A stretch of 64,000 nt of DNA from Bacteroidota bacterium. Its GTDB lineage: Bacteria; Bacteroidota; Bacteroidia; Chitinophagales; Chitinophagaceae. The translations under genes and the position numbers were made by a program. The DNA lies in contig JADJZY010000003.1 in assembly GCA_016715505.1 (NCBI GenBank), positions 124,001 through 188,000 on the forward strand. The letters run 5' to 3'. A model generated the notes under the pieces. That model made no database searches, had not been told where the DNA came from, and saw only the letters and a program-made list of their open reading frames with translations. Below, one piece after another: positions 36,322 to 44,947 of this stretch; position 1 is the first letter of the stretch; every line of letters begins with the position of its first letter.

Positions 36322-38169
36322 TTAGGATGAATGAATCCGGATGATAAATGGATATAAAAGAGAGGCATGTTCATTGAGTTGAAACTCCAACTCCCTGCAC
36401 ATAAACTCCAGTTCATCGGCTTGCTGAAGGGCTTCCGGATGGGGTGTTATCAACACTTCGATGGAGCGGGTATAACCTTCGGCGGCCCCTAATCCAATAC
36501 TGACAGATTTGTGTACCTGAACTTCCTTGAGAGCAGATCCAAATATTTGCAAGCACAATAGTTTGACATCTTCCTTGCTCACAATTTTTCCGCCCGACAT
36601 TAATTGTCGTTTTAGGATATGTTTCTTTTCCTGATTGCTAACCGATGTTTTCCCACCGGCATTATTGCTTAAACTGTAACAAGGTTGAGGCGCCGCAAAA
36701 GTATGGTTGAACGGACTGAATGTACTACCTGCCTTTACTTGTTTGGTGAGTTGTCCGTTGGTGGTCCAATAACTAATACTCACGGAATCGCCAGAAATTT
36801 TAGGTTTCAGCAATACATAATAGTGGGGTAACTTATTGTCGCGGGCTTGTACGACCTGATCTTCGAGTCGGGCAAGAATGCGGCTGATTTCTGTGAGTCG
36901 GGCAGCAATAAAATCATTGCTCAGATTGCCGAAAAAGGCACTTTCATCGCGAATCGCTTCCATCAGGTTACCAATAATTTCGCGCACTTCCTGCGAATTG
37001 TATTTTCCGATACCTGTGCTGCGGATGATGGCTTCACCCTCGATCATTTCTTCGGCACTCGCAGCCATCCGATATTGATAAGCCCCTCCGCCATGTGATA
37101 CGATAGATTCGATATCCAAAAATCCTTCTTCAACCGGAAGGGGGATAATATTCATCAAAGGGTCGGTTCGATAACTGATGGTATTGAGTTTTCGGTTGAT
37201 TACCGGAAAGGCATTGATAGCGCAATTGATGCCTTCAATACTGGTTTGTGCAAACATTCGTCCGGGTCGAACACGAATGTAGATGAGCGGTTCGGCGGAG
37301 AGTTTTTGAACCATTGCAGCCGGTAAGCCCTCACTAAATGCAGGGGGCATTTGATTTCCTGACAAGTTGCTTACAGGCGATGAATCCTGAATACAAATAA
37401 AATGTCGCTGATAAATACCGGCTTCGAGTCGATTGAGTTTTTTGCCATAGTCCATGCCTTTTTCCAGAATAGATTCTATGTCTAATTCAAACTGTGCATC
37501 ATTCCAATAGCCTTGTTTACTTCGTACGGGATTCCCATTGATTTCTACCTGACAATGACTCAGACTTTGATAAAATTGATGGGCTTCGGAGTGATTGCGC
37601 ATATCAAAGAAGATGCTCAGTCCCTCCAGATTTTGAACGCCTTTGTCGACCGAAATAGCCAGCCAAATATCGTTGACCATATTGGACGCATTGCCGTTAA
37701 AAATGGTTTCACGCGGCGCATTGATATGGTGTTTGTATAATCGACTGCCTACACAAACATATTCGAGTTTAGCTTTCAGCAAGCGGAATGAACCAATGGG
37801 GGTATAAAAAATATCTTTGGCAGTAGTGCTACCGGTGATGGATTGGGCAATTTTTTGACTGGTATAAAAATGATGATAGGCGTTGAGTTCTGAAACCGGT
37901 TCTGTAGCCGCAGCCTGCAAAATGCAAGCGGCAGGGCGACCATTAATAGCAGCCTCGGGCACAAAAATTTCTGCAAGGCGGTCAATCAGTCGATCCTGTG
38001 AGGCATTGATTTCCTGCGAAATTTTTTCGAGTTCAGCAGAGCAGGCATCCATGAGCAACATGATCAGTGGATCGAAATTGGTTTCAATTTCATTTTCGGG
38101 TAATTCCCAAACCCTGGCCGCTGTTTTCAGCATCCGATCTCTGATTCTTTCCTTTTTAATTTCAGCCAT
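36322..38169 (-). CDS. tssF: T6SS baseplate protein TssF
   Basis: This 615-residue baseplate wedge protein (VasA/ImpG family) forms the TssF2-TssG wedge around the spike. Its N-terminus (RIRDRMLKTAARVWELPENEIETNFDPLI, then LIDRLAEIFVPEAA) and C-terminus (ALKEVQVHKSVSIGLG, RSIEVLITP) match TssF of Bacteroidota T6SSiii clusters. It lies between tssE (17 bases upstream) and the sensor kinase. The frame is intact. Confidence 0.93.
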   Translation of the reverse strand: MAEIKKERIRDRMLKTAARVWELPENEIETNFDPLIMLLMDACSAELEKISQEINASQDRLIDRLAEIFVPEAAINGRPAACILQAAATEPVSELNAYHHFYTSQKIAQSITGSTTAKDIFYTPIGSFRLLKAKLEYVCVGSRLYKHHINAPRETIFNGNASNMVNDIWLAISVDKGVQNLEGLSIFFDMRNHSEAHQFYQSLSHCQVEINGNPVRSKQGYWNDAQFELDIESILEKGMDYGKKLNRLEAGIYQRHFICIQDSSPVSNLSGNQMPPAFSEGLPAAMVQKLSAEPLIYIRVRPGRMFAQTSIEGINCAINAFPVINRKLNTISYRTDPLMNIIPLPVEEGFLDIESIVSHGGGAYQYRMAASAEEMIEGEAIIRSTGIGKYNSQEVREIIGNLMEAIRDESAFFGNLSNDFIAARLTEISRILARLEDQVVQARDNKLPHYYVLLKPKISGDSVSISYWTTNGQLTKQVKAGSTFSPFNHTFAAPQPCYSLSNNAGGKTSVSNQEKKHILKRQLMSGGKIVSKEDVKLLCLQIFGSALKEVQVHKSVSIGLGAAEGYTRSIEVLITPHPEALQQADELEFMCRELEFQLNEHASLLYPFIIRIHSS

Positions 38170-38186
38170 GATAATACGTTCTCGGT

Positions 38187-38615
38187 TTAGTCAAATAATA
38201 ATGGGCCGATAAAAAATCCGGTTTGAAATCGAAAGGGTTCATTGCTGCGAATCAATTTTGCCTGAACAATAATCTCTACCCGTCGTTTTAATTCTGAACC
38301 CTGACCGGAAGGTTTGAGGGCTTGTTTCACATTTACTTCCACATTCACCTGATGAATACGTTTTTCGTGCGATGCGATTTGTTTTTTCAGGGCACCAATA
38401 ATTTGATCACGACGATGATCATTGGAAAGATGAATATCATAATCTGATTCCCAGAAAGGAGATCCATATTCCAAATCGAGTTTATTTTCTTCGGCAGCCG
38501 TTGTGATGAGCAAATGCAGATTTCGGGCGATGGAGTCCGTTAAACTGCATACCGCAAGATTCTTTCGTTGAAAGAGCGGCTCAAATCGTAAGGGTAATCG
38601 CAGGTACTCTCTCAT
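38187..38615 (-). CDS. tssE: T6SS baseplate protein TssE (gp25-like)
   Basis: This 142-residue protein is of the gpW/gp25 family, the baseplate component that starts sheath assembly. The family core is visible as YLRLPLRFEPLF, SIARNLHLLITTAAEENKLDLEYGSPFWE and the strand RVEIIVQAKLI. The EIPR-like motif of classical TssE is not obvious, as in many T6SSiii members. It lies 3 bases after tssP and 17 bases before tssF. Confidence 0.88.
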   Translation of the reverse strand: MREYLRLPLRFEPLFQRKNLAVCSLTDSIARNLHLLITTAAEENKLDLEYGSPFWESDYDIHLSNDHRRDQIIGALKKQIASHEKRIHQVNVEVNVKQALKPSGQGSELKRRVEIIVQAKLIRSNEPFRFQTGFFIGPLLFD

Positions 38616-38618
38616 GGT

Positions 38619-39713
38619 TTATTTGATATCTACATACAATACAACAATACATTTGGTATCCGGATCTTTGGTGGAGCGTACCGACTTAATTTTCGGCCGA
38701 CCACCTAATCCCAGCAAACCTGATTTGCCCTGAAGTTTATCGCAAAGTTGTGTCAGGTTGAGGACCTTGCCATCGGTTTGAACTTTTACCGAAGTTTCAT
38801 AACCATCGCAGAAATAATCCTTCAAGTCGAGAATGGATTTTTTCTTATCCCGAATTTGCTCCAGTTGATATTTTAATTCTTCATCAGCCACAATAATCGG
38901 TTCACGTTTTTTTGGCGCTGCTACTTCGGCTTCTTCCTCTTCTTCGGGAGCAGCACTGCTCGCCGATGGTGGTGGTAAATTCGGACTCACCGGCGTTATT
39001 TGCTGAGAAGGGGCAGAAACATCCGGCATGCCGGCATCCATACTTGGGGTTGGACTACCTGCTAAAACGCTTACCGGTTTACGAAATACTTTAGAAGGAT
39101 CATTGTTGAGTTTCAGTTGAATGGTATATGTACCCGGACTCAGAAAAACGGGCTGAAATGTATTGCTGTTGGATGTGGGTATACTTGGATCTTCGGCAAC
39201 AGACCATTCATAAGCATCTGCAGCAACGGAACAAAAATAACTGGTAGATTGACCCGTTTTGGGTTGATCGATTCCGTTGATTGGATTGCCCCCATTGAGT
39301 GCATCGTTTGACCCTAAATTTTCGAGTGTAAGTTGATGTCGGATATGTATTTGAATGCTTGTTTGACACTGCCCATCTACTTTGGCCTCTACGGTATAAT
39401 CTCCTTCTTCGCGAAAATAATGTTGAACGCTTTGGCCTGTTTGGGTTTTACTTTTATCGTCGAAAATCCAAACCACCTGACTCTTTCCATTTTCGGTGGC
39501 GATGGAGAAGGTGATAGGCGTATTGGCATACAAATAACTTTGCTGCGAAGGGTCCTGCCCGTTGACCATGATCTGTATACCTGAGCAGGGCATTACCCAT
39601 AACCATTTTACCAGAATAAAAGCCAAGGCAAGTGCAGAAGTGATGGCGAACGTACGTATCACCCCTGTATCGAGGCCCCAAAGTCGTTTTGTAAATAAGG
39701 TAGAAGGTTTCAT
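38619..39713 (-). CDS. tssP: T6SSiii TssP-like membrane protein with PKD/Ig-like domains
   Basis: This 364-residue protein has one N-terminal membrane segment (about residues 22-42), then two Ig/PKD-like beta domains in the periplasm (about 50-125 with IFDDKSKTQTGQSVQHYFREEGDYTVEA, and 150-215 with YEWSVAEDP and PGTYTIQLKLN). A Pro/Ser/Glu-rich linker (220-270) follows, then a C-terminal domain of about 95 residues. By position between tssO and tssE, and by its single-anchor layout, it fits TssP, a T6SSiii-specific envelope component. The assignment rests on context more than sequence. Confidence 0.72.
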   Translation of the reverse strand: MKPSTLFTKRLWGLDTGVIRTFAITSALALAFILVKWLWVMPCSGIQIMVNGQDPSQQSYLYANTPITFSIATENGKSQVVWIFDDKSKTQTGQSVQHYFREEGDYTVEAKVDGQCQTSIQIHIRHQLTLENLGSNDALNGGNPINGIDQPKTGQSTSYFCSVAADAYEWSVAEDPSIPTSNSNTFQPVFLSPGTYTIQLKLNNDPSKVFRKPVSVLAGSPTPSMDAGMPDVSAPSQQITPVSPNLPPPSASSAAPEEEEEAEVAAPKKREPIIVADEELKYQLEQIRDKKKSILDLKDYFCDGYETSVKVQTDGKVLNLTQLCDKLQGKSGLLGLGGRPKIKSVRSTKDPDTKCIVVLYVDIK

Positions 39714-39746
39714 TCCGGGCTATTTCTGTTTGCGGTTCAATATCGG

Positions 39747-40268
39747 TTAACGTTGAGTGGCCATCATTTGTAATTTTAATGCATTGTAGGCATCCTGCCA
39801 TTCCTTCAAGCTTTGTTTGAGGGTGGCATTGTCCTGCATGTATTGTTGTACAACGGCATCTTTACTGGAAGAATTTCGAATGGTTCGTTTATCATCCTTG
39901 ATATCATAATAAGATTTGACGATATCCTGCAAGGCTTTTTTATTGATAGATGAATCGCTCTCGGCAACAATTTTCGTGAGTTGAGATAATTTCTGATCAA
40001 TCTGACTTTCCAGAAATTCAACCGGAACACCCGGGGTATTTACCGAATCGAGTTCTGTACTCACTTGTTTCAGTTTCACGAAAAAATTATCATAAAAGGC
40101 CTGTTGTTTTTCGGACTGATTGATACGCTCCTGCAATAAATCATTCTGACGGAAAGGCACCTGTAATCCAAATAACAAGACGACCACCAGCAACAAGGTG
40201 GTAATGATATAAAAAAGCAAAAAGCGTAAAAAAGGTTTTTTTCTTTCCTGGGTATTTAAAGGCTTCAT
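39747..40268 (-). CDS. tssO: T6SSiii membrane component TssO
   Basis: This 173-residue protein has a short cytoplasmic start (MKPLNTQERKKPFLRF), one membrane segment (about residues 14-36) and a periplasmic coiled coil (about 40-170, QNDLLQERINQSEKQQAFYDNFF onward). This is the expected shape and size for TssO. T6SSiii systems use TssN, TssO, TssP, TssQ and TssR in place of the TssJLM complex. It lies between tssK and tssP. Confidence 0.88.
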   Translation of the reverse strand: MKPLNTQERKKPFLRFLLFYIITTLLLVVVLLFGLQVPFRQNDLLQERINQSEKQQAFYDNFFVKLKQVSTELDSVNTPGVPVEFLESQIDQKLSQLTKIVAESDSSINKKALQDIVKSYYDIKDDKRTIRNSSSKDAVVQQYMQDNATLKQSLKEWQDAYNALKLQMMATQR

Positions 40269-40309
40269 AATGGATTGATTTAACTAAAATGTTCGCAAAG
40301 AATAATGAT

Positions 40310-41482
40310 TTAACCGCCAAAAAACCGGCGTTTTGGTTTTTGACCACTAGGAGTTACTTCGGGTTCGCGTTCTTCTTTCACGAAGATGCCACTCTCTTTT
40401 CGTTTGCCGATAAATTCAAGGGTACTGAGTGTATCAAACAGCTTACCGCAAATGCGCACAAAGCGGGCAATTTGTCCGATATTATGATTGACGTCGTTGT
40501 GGTCGTAGCGCATCACAGCCAGATTGCTCAACATACTTTCCCATTCGCCCTGACTCAATTCGCACCATTCCGAAAAATAATTCAGTAATTCATCCTTCCC
40601 TGAACCAATCCGGAGGTCAATGCTATTTTTCATCACCCTGGCCATTGAAGCCACCAAAGCGAATAATTCAGCGGGTGACTCATGCATCAATCGCCAACGT
40701 AGTGTCGTAATCACCTGACTCAGAAATAGAATCATTCGATCGCATAAGAAGAGCACAAGATCACTTAGTTCGTTTTGCTGACTTTTTTTAAATATTTTTT
40801 GAACAATGAGAGAACATTTGATTTCAATATTGCTTAAAAAAGCATCTAACTCGGCATGCAAACTCATCAAATCAGGATGTGCTGCAATGCTGATGCAGGG
40901 TGGAATGTATCCATCATCTACTTTAATATCATGGCCATTGACCAGAATTTTTCCGATCGTTAATGCATTGGGATGTTGATTTAACTGTCGGTATTGTGTA
41001 TCGCTGAGAATTTGAATTTCGTAAGTCGGAATCACAAAAGGAAGACGGGGTGGATTTTCGCCGGGAATGGGTTGCCCCGCAGCTTGTCGATCATAAGGAT
41101 GGGCCATGAGTACGACCCAATGAGCCGATTCCTGTGCGCCCGGACTAAAAGTAAATGATACAGCAGGCACTTCATCACTGGTTGATAAACCACTTTGATT
41201 GAGAGAAGGAATTTGAATTCGAACGCCCGAACGGGTGATAGCGCGGCAGGCAACGATATTGGCCCGAACCGTATTTTGATTATCCATTACAATGCGAACA
41301 TTATAATTGTCGTCGTTATCGGTGAGTGCCGGTAAAATTCCAAATCGAACAGGGCTGAGCGATAAGGAGCTGGCATCGAAAAAAGCATTTCGTGTGGCAT
41401 TATCCTGAGCAATGAAATGATCCTTATTGATCTTCATGCCATCGACCCAATTCACGGGATGATATGTCAGGTTGTTTTTCAT
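40310..41482 (-). CDS. tssK: T6SS baseplate protein TssK
   Basis: This 390-residue protein links the baseplate wedge to the membrane complex. The N-terminal shoulder starts YHPVNWVDGMKINKDHFIAQDN, the T6SSiii form of the TssK opening; SFTFSPGAQESAHWVVLMAHPYDR and the helical C-terminal half (about 205-360) also fit. The last residues, PKRRFFGG, resemble the PKRRFF(V)E tail of the DUF4123 protein at 46.9 kb, a curious shared ending. Confidence 0.92.
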   Translation of the reverse strand: MKNNLTYHPVNWVDGMKINKDHFIAQDNATRNAFFDASSLSLSPVRFGILPALTDNDDNYNVRIVMDNQNTVRANIVACRAITRSGVRIQIPSLNQSGLSTSDEVPAVSFTFSPGAQESAHWVVLMAHPYDRQAAGQPIPGENPPRLPFVIPTYEIQILSDTQYRQLNQHPNALTIGKILVNGHDIKVDDGYIPPCISIAAHPDLMSLHAELDAFLSNIEIKCSLIVQKIFKKSQQNELSDLVLFLCDRMILFLSQVITTLRWRLMHESPAELFALVASMARVMKNSIDLRIGSGKDELLNYFSEWCELSQGEWESMLSNLAVMRYDHNDVNHNIGQIARFVRICGKLFDTLSTLEFIGKRKESGIFVKEEREPEVTPSGQKPKRRFFGG

Positions 41483-41516
41483 GTGTTCTGTTTTTCGGAG
41501 GCTACGGATAGAAATT

Positions 41517-42377
41517 TTATGCGCTTAAAATTCGTTCACAAATGATGACGGTATTTTCCCGAACACCGTTTTGTTGCATGGTTAATGCCGGGTCCAGAAT
41601 ACGCTGGAATTGATACCATTTAGGTTTACGGCGAAACCACCACTCTACCGGTTCCTGATAGGCATCCAGATATTCAATGGGTGTTTCACTTTGCAAATCA
41701 TTATAATCGTTGATAAAATGATAAAATAATTCACCCAGTTTAATATTCTCAGGTGTTTTAGCCCTGAAGTAGGTTTTTTTGGTTTCGGTATTTTTTTTAC
41801 CGATCATAAAACCAATCACCAGCAAACGCTCGTTCGGATTATCTTCAGGTACTTCGATACGTTGATTCGGGTAAATCCATACCGGATATTCAGAAGGAGG
41901 TATTTGCGCTGCGAGGTCAAAAGTATGTACAAAAAGCAGCGGAATAAACATGGCGAGCATCACCAACAAAACAGGATAGAACAAAAAACTTTGATCTAAA
42001 ATAAAATATTGCAGTGCGGAGAAAACCACGGTGGTAAATAAAACCACTTCTAGGGCAAATAAAAACTCTGCCGCTCTCAGTTTATTTTCACTCACACCTT
42101 TCTCCACAAAATATTTCTGATGTGTCCAGTTCCAATGCAAAATACCAATAAGCAGAACCAAGCCCAAAAATATCCAGAAAAGGACAAACAGGTTGGAGAT
42201 TAAAAAAGAAAGGCCAAACATGAGCAAACCGGAGATCAGCGAGAGTACCACACTATAAATAATGGGCTTACTGCCGGCAGCACCGAGGCGGGAGGACATT
42301 TTTTTGACAAATGCCAACAAGGCTACTGCTCCTGCAAAACAGCCTGCGATATACATTAAAAAAAACTTCAGCGCCAT
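41517..42377 (-). CDS. tssN: T6SSiii membrane protein TssN
   Basis: This 286-residue protein has about five hydrophobic segments in its first 160 residues and a soluble C-terminal domain (about 165-286) with ERLLVIGFMIGKKNTETKKTYFRAKTPEN and WWFRRKPKWYQFQRILDP. This is the layout of TssN, the polytopic inner-membrane subunit specific to T6SSiii. It lies between tssG (11 bases upstream) and tssK. Confidence 0.9.
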   Translation of the reverse strand: MALKFFLMYIAGCFAGAVALLAFVKKMSSRLGAAGSKPIIYSVVLSLISGLLMFGLSFLISNLFVLFWIFLGLVLLIGILHWNWTHQKYFVEKGVSENKLRAAEFLFALEVVLFTTVVFSALQYFILDQSFLFYPVLLVMLAMFIPLLFVHTFDLAAQIPPSEYPVWIYPNQRIEVPEDNPNERLLVIGFMIGKKNTETKKTYFRAKTPENIKLGELFYHFINDYNDLQSETPIEYLDAYQEPVEWWFRRKPKWYQFQRILDPALTMQQNGVRENTVIICERILSA

Positions 42378-42388
42378 ATCCTATACTT

Positions 42389-43306
42389 TTATGCCAATAC
42401 AAAATCATGTCCAAGGTATTGCTCCTTTTGGATTTCGTGAGATTGTTCAAAATTAAAAATAACTTCCGTTTCTAGAGGAATAAATAAATCTTCAAATCGT
42501 TGTAAAAAAAGCCGGTAAGCCGGGTCATGAACAAAGCACGCCATATTGACTTCATCCAAATGATGAAAACGAAATATCCATTGCAGCGAAGCCTCATCAT
42601 ACGAATGGCCGAGTACACTATCCGTTCCAAGCATGCCTGAACCGATACTGAGCCCTTCGCGAGGTGCAGTTTGGGTAGTTAGAATTTGTTCCTCCAAGCT
42701 GACTGACTGACCGCTCATCAATTCAAGTGCTTTACGGGTAGCTTCGCGATGCCCCATGATTTGTGGAATCCAGGGAATCATTTTAATCATGATAGCGGCA
42801 AAGGCACGGGGAATGCGATCGTCAATATCCCAAAAGGTATAAAAAGAGCTGGTAAACTCACCACTCAACATACTGCGCATCATGCGCCGCTCCTCTAATT
42901 CAATTTCAACCGCATAGGTAAAAAACTCGTGCTCCAGCGGACTAAAAAATTTACGGGCATACTTTTCTTCTTCCTTATACTGCCGGTGCTCAGCGAGCAT
43001 GTTTTCGAGACTCCGATTATAGGTTCCACCTTTGGTTTGATGAAACAAACCTTCGGGTAATTTATCGTACATCGAATCCCGATTCAGCAATAAGGTAAAC
43101 TGATCACCATTCAGGTAATCCAGCGAATTTCGTTGTACTGAATCAATGTCATTGCTAAAACGCTGACGGAAGCCGCCCTTGCGCAAAGTGATAATTTGCT
43201 CAAGCGGGATATCATTTTCGAGCAGCTCAGCCACAAAAGCTTCTGCCCGAACATTGGTCTGATATTTCTGTTCGATCGTTTTTTTCAACGTTGAAAGGTT
43301 AAGCAT
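42389..43306 (-). CDS. tssG: T6SS baseplate protein TssG
   Basis: This 305-residue protein begins the minus-strand tss operon. The N-terminus (YQTNVRAEAFVAELLENDIPLEQIITLRKGGFRQRF) and the middle and C-terminal parts (FWDIDDRIPRAFAAIMIKMIPWIP, EIQKEQYLGHDFVLA) fit the T6SSiii version of TssG, which dimerises with TssF in the wedge. Its promoter must lie in the 315-base gap shared with hcp, but I find no exact -7 box on the minus strand. Confidence 0.88.
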   Translation of the reverse strand: MLNLSTLKKTIEQKYQTNVRAEAFVAELLENDIPLEQIITLRKGGFRQRFSNDIDSVQRNSLDYLNGDQFTLLLNRDSMYDKLPEGLFHQTKGGTYNRSLENMLAEHRQYKEEEKYARKFFSPLEHEFFTYAVEIELEERRMMRSMLSGEFTSSFYTFWDIDDRIPRAFAAIMIKMIPWIPQIMGHREATRKALELMSGQSVSLEEQILTTQTAPREGLSIGSGMLGTDSVLGHSYDEASLQWIFRFHHLDEVNMACFVHDPAYRLFLQRFEDLFIPLETEVIFNFEQSHEIQKEQYLGHDFVLA

Positions 43307-43532
43307 GCTAAAGTAAACAATATCATTGAACTATTGAAAAGCGAAAAAGAGGGATTAAGATTTCAGGCACGAATATGCTCAAACAGCGCATTTCACAAAG
43401 ATGGATTGCCGGAGAATGTGCTTGATGAATGCCGTGAATCAACGAAATACGACCCCGTTATTTAACGGTAACTTGATGTTGAACTCACCTAAAAGCAGAA
43501 ACAAAGCCCTGATTTTTCCTATATTTATCCAA

Positions 43533-43581
43533 AATACGTAAAAAGGCGTATTGCATACTCCTCTCAGCAGGGCTATGTTTG
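43533..43581 (+). promoter_or_regulatory. Promoter and candidate operator of the hcp-vgrG arm
   Basis: TATGTTTG at 43574-43581 is an exact -7 box; TTG at 43551-43553 lies 20 bases before it as a -33 element. A perfect inverted repeat AATACG (43533-43538) / CGTATT (43547-43552) overlaps the -33 element. It could be bound by the operon's own response regulator. The rest of the 43307-43621 gap shows no gene. Confidence 0.55.
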
Positions 43582-43621
43582 CATCAGAAATCAAATTATT
43601 TCATCTTAAAACAAACAAACT

Positions 43622-44017
43622 ATGAGTGTCAATGCATTATTAAAAGTTGTCGGGGATCCCATTCCGGTGATCAACTGTAGTTACGGTTTCAACCAGGCCG
43701 TGAGCCGCTATTCCGGAGGCAAACCCGATTCAAGGGTCATTAGTCAGGACATCTATGTAACGGTGTCTGGCGATAAAAGCACAGAGTTGCTCGAATGGAT
43801 GACTGATCCGCACAGTTATAAGGACGGGTCCATTCAATTCATCAATATTGCGAGCGATGCCACCCTGAAGGAACTCAAATTCACCAATGGTCGTATCGTC
43901 ACGTACAGCGAATCACATACCGCTGATGGCGGACAAGGCCATATCATCAATATCTCTATCACCGCCGATACCATCAGTGTAGGAGAAGTTCAACATTTAA
44001 ACGACTGGGAATTTTAA
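43622..44017 (+). CDS. tssD: T6SS tube protein Hcp/TssD, paralogue 1
   Basis: This 131-residue protein has the Hcp beta-barrel pattern of T6SSiii TssD: YGFNQAVSRYSGGKPDSRVIS, DKSTELLEWMTDPHSYKDGSIQF and a final GEVQHLNDWEF. Hcp forms stacked hexameric rings, the tube that carries effectors. It is first of three tandem tssD genes, all with A-rich leaders. The paralogues are clearly different proteins, so they may load different cargo or form mixed tubes. Confidence 0.9.
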   Translation: MSVNALLKVVGDPIPVINCSYGFNQAVSRYSGGKPDSRVISQDIYVTVSGDKSTELLEWMTDPHSYKDGSIQFINIASDATLKELKFTNGRIVTYSESHTADGGQGHIINISITADTISVGEVQHLNDWEF

Positions 44018-44053
44018 GCCGGTCATTCATTAAAAAACAAAAAAAATCATACC

Positions 44054-44437
44054 ATGAGTTACGAAGTAAAGTTCAAAGCCGGCGATATAGAATTTAGTGC
44101 CAAAGCCGTTAGTTTCGGTTTTTCACGAAACTATGATCCACATACCGGAGTACCCCTCACAGAAACCATCATGCAGGACATCACAGTGACTGCCGATGGA
44201 ACCAAGGATACCAAACTGGCCGACTGGGCCACGAATCCTGAAATGCATAAGGATGGTACCATCACCTATTTTAGTTCCAAGGACAATTCAAAAATGATGG
44301 AACTCGAATTCAAAGAAGGTTATCTCTCTTCCTTCCAGGAAAGTTTCGGAAACGGAAAACCACTCACTGTTTGTTTCTCAATCATGGCCAAAAGCGTGAG
44401 CGTAGGAAATGCACAATTTGTCAATGAGTGGAAATAA
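44054..44437 (+). CDS. tssD: T6SS tube protein Hcp/TssD, paralogue 2
   Basis: This 127-residue protein is a TssD family member with VKFKAGDIEFSAKAVSFGFSRNYDPHTG, GTKDTKLADWATNPEMHKDGTITYF and ending GNAQFVNEWK. It shares the WxxNPxxxxDGxIxF core with its neighbours. It is preceded by an A8-containing leader with no Shine-Dalgarno site, usual in this phylum. Confidence 0.9.
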   Translation: MSYEVKFKAGDIEFSAKAVSFGFSRNYDPHTGVPLTETIMQDITVTADGTKDTKLADWATNPEMHKDGTITYFSSKDNSKMMELEFKEGYLSSFQESFGNGKPLTVCFSIMAKSVSVGNAQFVNEWK

Positions 44438-44476
44438 TCACCCCCCAACAATTCATCACTATAAAAAAAAATTATC

Positions 44477-44878
44477 ATGGCATCAGATGCAATCAGACTC
44501 AGTGCAGGTTCGGTAGATTTACCCTTACAATCCTGCGAATTCACATATACCCAGGGCACAGACCCTATTTCTCGACAAACAACCACTAAAATTCGGGGCG
44601 GAGTCATTCACATGACCTTACGTGGCACCAAGGATACCCAATTGCTCGAATGGATTACCAACCATAAAGAGCACCGCGATGGCAGTATCACTTTTTATGC
44701 CCATAGCAACAATCAAAAAATCAAGGAAATCAAATTCAAGAAGGCGTTTCCTGTCGTGTTTCAGGAATCATTTGTAGAAGCAGAAGAAAATTCGCTCATG
44801 ATTCAATTCAGCATTACTTGCGATGAAGTAGAAGTTGGCAATGCCAGCCACATCAACGCCTGGAAAAATATCGGATAA
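44477..44878 (+). CDS. tssD: T6SS tube protein Hcp/TssD, paralogue 3
   Basis: This 133-residue TssD protein has LPLQSCEFTYTQGTDPISRQTT, GTKDTQLLEWITNHKEHRDGSITFYAHSNNQ and the end GNASHINAWKNIG. It is closest to the downstream vgrG and may be the ring adjoining the spike (inference). The frame is intact. Confidence 0.9.
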   Translation: MASDAIRLSAGSVDLPLQSCEFTYTQGTDPISRQTTTKIRGGVIHMTLRGTKDTQLLEWITNHKEHRDGSITFYAHSNNQKIKEIKFKKAFPVVFQESFVEAEENSLMIQFSITCDEVEVGNASHINAWKNIG

Positions 44879-44947
44879 CCTACCGGCAGGGTTTCGGGCA
44901 ATGATTCCGGAACCCTGCAATTTTTCTAACCTTAAACCTATGATGAC

